A DNA stretch of 64,000 bases from CAIKMD01 sp035552195. GTDB lineage: Bacteria > Pseudomonadota > Alphaproteobacteria > ATCC43930 > CGMCC-115725. The notes under the pieces are model-generated. The model saw only the letters and a list, made by a program, of their open reading frames with translations, was not told the origin of the DNA and ran no database searches. The stretch spans positions 1 through 64,000 of the forward strand of contig DASZLU010000026.1 in assembly GCA_035552195.1 (NCBI GenBank). Direction: 5' to 3'. Positions 59,228-64,000 of the stretch are shown here, piece after piece. The position numbers were made by a program, and so were the translations under genes. How positions within the stretch are numbered: the stretch's first letter is position 1; each line of letters opens with the position of its first letter.

Positions 59228-60860
59228 CAGCTGCCCCGTCCTGCGCGACGTAGCTGCCGTCCTCGGGATTGTATTGGTAAGGCAGGGTCGTCACGACCGG
59301 CGTGCGCTCGAAATTATGCTCGGGCGGCGGCGAGCTTGTGCGCCATTCGAGCCCGGTCGCGCGCCAGGGATTGGCGTTGGCGCGCGCGCCCCAAAGCAGC
59401 GACCAGCCGAGATAGGCGAGCGGCATGAGATAGGCGATGGCAAGAATTGACGCGCCGGCCGACGACAGCACATTCCAGGCTTGAAGGTCGGGCGCATAGG
59501 AAAAATAGCGTCGCGGCATGCCGAGATAGCCAAGAATGAATTGCGGAAAGAAGGTGATGTTGAAGCCGACGAAAGTGAGGATGGCGGCGCCGCGCGCCCA
59601 CATTTCGGGATAAAGCCGGCCGGTGATCTTCGGCCACCAGTAATGTAGCCCGCCGAAGAAGGCGCTGACCGTGCCGCCGACCATGACGTAATGGAAATGG
59701 GCGATGACGAAATAGGTGTCGGTCACGTGGACGTCGATCGGCAAGGTCGCGAGCATCAGGCCGGTCAGCCCGCCGATCGTGAACAGGCCGACGAAGCCAA
59801 GGGCATAGAGCATTGGCGCGTCGAAAGAGATGCTGCCGCGGTGCAAAGTCGCCGTCCAATTGAAGACCTTGATTGCCGACGGGACGGCGACGATGAAGCT
59901 CATGAAGGAAAAGACGATGCCGGAGAACACCGATATACCGGCGGTGAACATGTGGTGACCCCAGACGAAGAAGCCGATGATCGCGATCGCCGCCAAGGCA
60001 TAGGTCATTCCGCGATAGCCGAAGACGGGGCGGCGCGCGAAGCAGGGGATCAGCTCGCTCGCCACGCCCATCGCCGGTAAGATCATGATGTAGACAGCGG
60101 GGTGCGAGTAGAACCAGAACATATGCTGGAACAGCAGCGGATCGCCGCCGAGCTTCGGATCGAAAATGCCGATGCCGAAGCCATGCTCGAGTGCGATCAG
60201 CAGCAAAGTCATCGCCAGGACCGGCGTCGCCAGGAGCATCACGATGCTGGTCGCGTAGATCGCCCACACGAACAGCGGCAAGCGGAACCATGTCATGCCG
60301 GGCGCGCGCAGGCGATGGATCGTCACCACGAAATTGAGCGCCGTCATGATGGTCGAAAAGCCGTTCACGAACACCGCGACTGCGGCGGCGATCACGTGCG
60401 AGTTCGAGAACAGCGTCGAATAAGGCGTGTAGAAGGTCCAGCCGGTGTCGACCCCGCCGGCAATGATGAAATAGAGCGCAAGAATCCCCGAGATGTTGAA
60501 AACGTACCAGCTGCCGAGATTGAGGCGCGGAAAGGCGAGATCGCGCGCGCCGATCATCAACGGAACGAGAAAATTGCCCAGCGTCGCCGGAATCGACGGG
60601 ATCAGGAAGAACCACACCATCACGATGCCGTGCATCGTAAACATGCGATTGTAGAGATCGGCGCCGAGCAGCGTGCCGGACGGGTTGACGAGGTTGAGAC
60701 GAATCAGCGTGGCGGCAGCGCCGCCGACAAAGAAGAAGAACGTGACCGAGCCGAAGAACAGCAGCGCGATGCGCTTGTGGTCTTTGGTGAGAAACCACGA
60801 GGCGATCGTGGATTCGTTCGTGAGATAGGTTTCGGCTGGCCCAGCGGTAACGGCACTCAC
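59220..60860 (-). CDS. coxA: Cytochrome c oxidase subunit I, A2 type (caa3)
   Basis: 546 residues from a GTG at 60860 that overlaps the stop of subunit II (GTGA). Heme-copper ligands are visible: H77 in MHGIVM (heme a), H253 and Y257 in YSHPAVY with the cross-linked His-Tyr, H302/H303 in WGHHMF (CuB), H388 and H390 in AHFHY. The Tyr-Ser pair 251-252 before HPAVY replaces the Glu of HPEVY, the mark of A2-type oxidases that relay protons through Tyr/Ser. Belongs to the caa3 set with the cytochrome c-fused subunit II. Confidence 0.93.
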   Translation of the reverse strand: MSAVTAGPAETYLTNESTIASWFLTKDHKRIALLFFGSVTFFFFVGGAAATLIRLNLVNPSGTLLGADLYNRMFTMHGIVMVWFFLIPSIPATLGNFLVPLMIGARDLAFPRLNLGSWYVFNISGILALYFIIAGGVDTGWTFYTPYSTLFSNSHVIAAAVAVFVNGFSTIMTALNFVVTIHRLRAPGMTWFRLPLFVWAIYATSIVMLLATPVLAMTLLLIALEHGFGIGIFDPKLGGDPLLFQHMFWFYSHPAVYIMILPAMGVASELIPCFARRPVFGYRGMTYALAAIAIIGFFVWGHHMFTAGISVFSGIVFSFMSFIVAVPSAIKVFNWTATLHRGSISFDAPMLYALGFVGLFTIGGLTGLMLATLPIDVHVTDTYFVIAHFHYVMVGGTVSAFFGGLHYWWPKITGRLYPEMWARGAAILTFVGFNITFFPQFILGYLGMPRRYFSYAPDLQAWNVLSSAGASILAIAYLMPLAYLGWSLLWGARANANPWRATGLEWRTSSPPPEHNFERTPVVTTLPYQYNPEDGSYVAQDGAADA

Positions 60861-61801
60861 GGTGCGGGCTCCTTTGCTGCGCTCAGCGACTGGATGTAGG
60901 CGATCAATTTCATCAGATCGTCTTCCGGAATCTGGCCGGCGAAAGACGGCATCACGGGCGGATAGCCGGCGACGCGCTGGCTCGCCGGCAACAGAATGCA
61001 GTCGCGGATGTAGCGTTCGTCGGCGAGCATCGTCCGTCCGTCGGCCATGTGCTGGTAGGTGCCGTAGAGCCCGTCGAGCAGCGGCGCGTGGATCGTGCTG
61101 CGCGCGCTGTGACAGCCGCTGCAGCCATATTGGCGGAAGAGCGCTTCACCCTGCTGCGCCAGCGTCGGCTCGCCTCTCTCGTTCGAGAGCCACTGCGCAT
61201 AGTCGGTCGAGGTCACGACATGGACCGTGCCGATCATCTTCGCATGATCGGTGCCGCAGAACTCAGAGCATTCGAGCTGGTAATCGCCGAGCTGGGTCGG
61301 CTTGAACCAGAATGTCTCGTAGGTGCCGGGCACGACGTCATGCTTCACGCGGAAGGCCGGAATGTAGAAGCTGTGGATCACATCTTCCGAGCCGAGCACC
61401 ACGCGCACGGTCTTGCCGAGCGGCAGATGCAGCGAATCGATCTCGCGCTGTCCGCCGGGATATTGCACCTTCCACATCCATTGCTTGCCGACGACGTAGA
61501 GCTCGAGATCGGCTTTCGGTGGCTGATAAAGAAAGAGATAGGCCTTCGCGCCGAAGGCAAAGAGGACGAGGAAGGCGACGAGCGTCGCGCCGGTCCAGCC
61601 AATCTCGAAATACCAGGTCTTGACGACACGATGGCTGCGATCGGCCTTGCTGCCGCGGCGATAGCGGATAACGAAGGTGAACATCATCCCAAAGACGAGC
61701 AGCAGCACCAGAACGACGAGGGCGAGCTCGCCGAAGGTAATGGCGTCGACCGTGGCGGCGGTCGTCGAGGCATTCGGGGGCCAGAAGGGCAGCCAGCTCA
61801 T
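60857..61801 (-). CDS. coxB: Cytochrome c oxidase subunit II fused to cytochrome c (caa3)
   Basis: 314 residues. Two N-terminal membrane helices (LALVVLVLLLVFGMMFTFVI, TLVAFLVLFAFG), then a CuA cupredoxin domain with ligands H143, C178, C182, H186, M189. From about 215 a fused mono-heme cytochrome c follows: CSGCH at 227-231 and Met284 in VMPSF as likely sixth ligand. This joins the caa3 subfamily, where electrons enter through the tethered cytochrome. Gap of 3 bases to the SCO gene. Confidence 0.93.
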   Translation of the reverse strand: MSWLPFWPPNASTTAATVDAITFGELALVVLVLLLVFGMMFTFVIRYRRGSKADRSHRVVKTWYFEIGWTGATLVAFLVLFAFGAKAYLFLYQPPKADLELYVVGKQWMWKVQYPGGQREIDSLHLPLGKTVRVVLGSEDVIHSFYIPAFRVKHDVVPGTYETFWFKPTQLGDYQLECSEFCGTDHAKMIGTVHVVTSTDYAQWLSNERGEPTLAQQGEALFRQYGCSGCHSARSTIHAPLLDGLYGTYQHMADGRTMLADERYIRDCILLPASQRVAGYPPVMPSFAGQIPEDDLMKLIAYIQSLSAAKEPAP

Positions 61802-61804
61802 GTC

Positions 61805-62596
61805 TCAGCTCTTGCGCAGCGAGACGCCGGAAAGGCGCAGGACCATGAAGCCGATGCCGAGTACCGTCGCGCCGCCGAGAATCCGCAGCACGGTGTTGAT
61901 TTGCGCGCTGTAACGGCCGGTGGCCGGATCGTAGCAATAGCAGAGCAGCAGCAGCGCGGTGGCCGGACTCGAGATCGCGCCGCGCGCCGCTTCGGTCAGT
62001 GCAAGGCGCAGATCGAGCGGCGGATAATCGATGCCGAGGAGGTAGCGCGCGATCCGTCCGTCAGGCGAAGCGATAGTGATTCCGGCCGGATGCGCATATT
62101 GACCGGCGCCCGCATCATAGAGATAGGGAAAGCCAATCGCGTCGGCGATCTGGCGCACGGAGGCGTCGCTGCCGGTGAGGAAATGCCAGCCGCCGGGATG
62201 CGCCGTCCGCACGAGAAATTGTTCGCGCGCGGCGCGCGAATCCGCCGGTGTGTCATGCGGATCGATACTGATCGCGACGACGTCGTAATCGCGGCCGGGC
62301 GTTAGCGGAACCTGCGCCGTCGTGCGTACCAGATCATCGAGCACAAAGCCGCACAGCGTTTTGCAATGGAGATAATCGAGCACGACGATCACCGGCCGAT
62401 CGATGAAGAACGAGCCGAGCGTGACGGTCCGTCCGGCTTCGTCGGCGAGGGCGGTGTCGAGCGGCAGCGTCGCTCCCGGATGCTGATGGAAGGAGAGATC
62501 GGCGAGTTGGCCCGTCGTGAAAGACGATTGCTGTGCCGTCGCCGGCATCGTTGCGGCGATCAATAGCGCCAGTCCTGCGATTGCCGCTGGCTTCAT
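61805..62596 (-). CDS. SCO1/SenC-type copper chaperone
   Basis: 263 residues. N-terminal signal/anchor (AAIAGLALLIAATMPATA), thioredoxin-like domain with VIVVLDYLHCKTLCGFVL providing the CxxxC copper pair, and the conserved SIDPHDTP region with the later His in ITIASPDGRIARYLLG-like stretch. A membrane helix near the C-terminus (GATVLGIGFMVLRLSG) is extra. Delivers copper to the CuA site of subunit II, matching its place between the oxidase genes and the ActF operon part. Confidence 0.88.
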   Translation of the reverse strand: MKPAAIAGLALLIAATMPATAQQSSFTTGQLADLSFHQHPGATLPLDTALADEAGRTVTLGSFFIDRPVIVVLDYLHCKTLCGFVLDDLVRTTAQVPLTPGRDYDVVAISIDPHDTPADSRAAREQFLVRTAHPGGWHFLTGSDASVRQIADAIGFPYLYDAGAGQYAHPAGITIASPDGRIARYLLGIDYPPLDLRLALTEAARGAISSPATALLLLCYCYDPATGRYSAQINTVLRILGGATVLGIGFMVLRLSGVSLRKS

Positions 62597-63087
62597 TGCG
62601 GCGCCTTCGGGAAATCGGGAATGCCGCGCGCCGCGATATCCTGCATCGCTTGCGCGAGCGGAATATGCGCGATGCCTTTCTCGCGATCGACCCAGCCATA
62701 GCTCGCAAGCTGGCTTGTTTCGCGGGTATCGAGAGCGGCGAGATCGGCCGGCGCGTCGAGCTGTAGCCTGGGTGACGGCGGATCGATCCTGAGCTGGCGG
62801 CCGGCGTCGCTGAGCGCCGAGCGGTAGATCCGCGTTAGCACGAACGGCGCGAGGCAGACGCAGCAGAAGATTCCGGCCGCCAGTACGGCGATCACGGCGA
62901 CATTCATATCCGATCGCTCGAAATCGACCGCGTGATTGCGGATGTTGGCTTGCCTTACCTCCATTGCGGTTTGGTTCTGGGGCGACAGGGCTTTCCCTTG
63001 ACGATTAACCAGCGCGACGCAGAAGGAGACGAAGCCCGTAAGTGTCAGAAGAGCGATCGCCCCGATCTTTGAGCGCATCCCACTCAT
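62593..63087 (-). CDS. Small membrane protein of the ActF-cox operon
   Basis: 164 residues from ATG at 63087, overlapping the stop of the ActF-like gene (ATGA). Two hydrophobic stretches (IGAIALLTLTGFVSFCVAL and MNVAVIAVLAAGIFCCVCLAPFVL) and a soluble end with SYGWVDREKGIAHIPLAQAMQDIAARGIP. No heme (CxxCH) or copper motif. Its C-terminus resembles a short conserved end seen in proteins adjacent to alternative complex III/oxidase genes, but I cannot name a family. Confidence 0.7.
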   Translation of the reverse strand: MSGMRSKIGAIALLTLTGFVSFCVALVNRQGKALSPQNQTAMEVRQANIRNHAVDFERSDMNVAVIAVLAAGIFCCVCLAPFVLTRIYRSALSDAGRQLRIDPPSPRLQLDAPADLAALDTRETSQLASYGWVDREKGIAHIPLAQAMQDIAARGIPDFPKAPQ

Positions 63088-64000
63088 GATTGGGCCTCCG
63101 TGAGATGCGGCTTCGTGTTGATGGAAACCCAGCCGCCACGCTCGAGACGCCAAAGGAACAGCCAGAGCCAAACGCCACCGAGCGCCAGCCATGCGAGCGG
63201 TGCGCGCCAAACGAGACCGGGATCGCCGAAGGGTGGCAGGACAAGCCACCAACTGTGGATCATGCCGCCCAGCAGCAACAGGATCGCGACGGCGCACACG
63301 AGGCGCGGCCGGCGCTTGGCCGGACCCCAGACCAGCGTGAAGAGCGGGATAATGAGATCGAAGACGATGATGGCCGCGATCGCGGTACGCCACAGCGTTG
63401 TGCCCCGTTCGAGATACCAGCCGATCTCGCTGCGAAGATTCTCTTCCCAGATGATGATCCACTGGCTGTACGCCGTGTAAGCCCAGAAGATGTCGACGGC
63501 GATGAGGATCGTCGCGAGGCTCGCGAGATGATTGCAGAACAAATCGTCTTCGATGCGGAGAGCGCCGCGCCGAGCGGTGATCACGACGAGCGCGAAGGCA
63601 AGAGAGATGAAGAACTCGCCGGAGCCCGCCATCATCCCATAGACGCTCGAGAACCAATCCGGCTCGATCGACATGATCCAGTCGATCGCGGCCCAGGTGA
63701 CGGAGTAGCCGAGAAGAATAAGGCCGATGCCGCTGAGGACTTGCGAGCGCGGGCCGGTCGCTGCCGGCCGCAGCTGCCAGAGCGCGAAGAAATTCCACAC
63801 GATGAAATAGATCGCCGCGCGAATGCCGAAAAAGCGCAGGTTGAGGTACCAGTGATTCGCGGAGGGCGTCTGCGACCAGGGATAGAGATCCTGCAGGCCG
63901 ATGAGCACGGGCACGAAAGCGAGAATGAAGAGCGGCATGGTCGCCGCGATCGCCTCGAGCGGCAGGCGGGCGCTGGCCATCCATTGCCCACCCGTCATGT
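63084..64000 (-). CDS. actF: Alternative complex III quinone-binding membrane subunit (ActF/NrfD-like), 5' end cut by window
   Basis: At least 305 codons, reaching the right edge; the first in-frame ATG (63998) is probably internal since ActF proteins usually have more helices before this point. Pattern of membrane helices with loops LVPVLIGLQDLYPWS and RFFGIRAAIYFIVWN, DWIMSIEPDWFSSVYGMM, WAYTAYSQWIIIWEENL and LVWGPAKRRPRL, all consistent with the NrfD/PsrC-like ActF. ACIII oxidises quinol and passes electrons to a cytochrome c that feeds caa3, as encoded next to it. Confidence 0.85.
   Translation of the reverse strand, partial: MTGGQWMASARLPLEAIAATMPLFILAFVPVLIGLQDLYPWSQTPSANHWYLNLRFFGIRAAIYFIVWNFFALWQLRPAATGPRSQVLSGIGLILLGYSVTWAAIDWIMSIEPDWFSSVYGMMAGSGEFFISLAFALVVITARRGALRIEDDLFCNHLASLATILIAVDIFWAYTAYSQWIIIWEENLRSEIGWYLERGTTLWRTAIAAIIVFDLIIPLFTLVWGPAKRRPRLVCAVAILLLLGGMIHSWWLVLPPFGDPGLVWRAPLAWLALGGVWLWLFLWRLERGGWVSINTKPHLTEAQS

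Overview
The window looks like a chromosomal piece of a high-GC alphaproteobacterium, most likely of the order Hyphomicrobiales (Rhizobiales). This rests on base composition and gene families: strand-loop-strand adhesin with O-heptosyltransferase, FkbM and SPINDLY-type enzymes, tiny helical proteins of a kind I associate with Bradyrhizobium-like genomes, and a caa3/alternative complex III respiratory cluster. I could not search a database, so the genus is open.

From 1 to about 46 kb lies one large cell-surface glycan locus. At the left edge a minus-strand group encodes a long repeat adhesin (cut by the window edge), its O-heptosyltransferase and a methyltransferase. Next comes a KpsT/KpsE/KpsM/KpsD-type capsule exporter, split over both strands, with the permease fused to a TPR domain (7.4-13.7 kb). 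From 13.9 to 32.5 kb there are glycosyltransferases, methyltransferases, an acyltransferase, a sulfotransferase-like protein lies just upstream of the exporter, and there are three multi-domain fusions: one FkbM-GT2 and two GT2-SPINDLY (GT41-like) paralogues. A second, Wzm/Wzt-type ABC exporter follows (32.7-34.4 kb).

From 34.5 to 44.8 kb is a nucleotide-sugar block read almost wholly on the plus strand: cobalamin-type radical SAM enzyme, aldo/keto reductase, SDR epimerase-like protein, an orphan thiamine-diphosphate E1 alpha/beta pair, a ColD-like PLP dehydratase with His in place of the usual Lys, a GDP-mannose-4,6-dehydratase-like enzyme, and a fused guanylyltransferase/heptose-bisphosphate phosphatase. 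With a distant hddA-like heptose kinase at 20.2 kb, this suggests a GDP-linked deoxy-heptose or deoxy-hexose, possibly carrying a two-carbon branch added by the E1 pair. An O-antigen ligase/polymerase-like membrane protein closes the block.

A tRNA-Lys(CTT) at 46.3 kb separates this locus from about 4.5 kb of small hypothetical genes and gene remnants, ending in an AT-rich region and a small XRE regulator at 50.8 kb.

From 51.1 to 58.1 kb a tight plus-strand operon encodes a Hyf/Hyc-like membrane complex (B, C, E, F, G, I homologues). Its large subunit lacks the [NiFe] L1 cysteines, so it is better read as an energy-converting hydrogenase-related (Ehr) complex than as a hydrogenase. Two hairpins separate it from a converging minus-strand operon (58.3-64 kb) with ActF of alternative complex III, a small membrane protein, SCO, and an A2-type caa3 cytochrome c oxidase (subunit II fused to cytochrome c). 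The operon's 5' part lies beyond the right edge.
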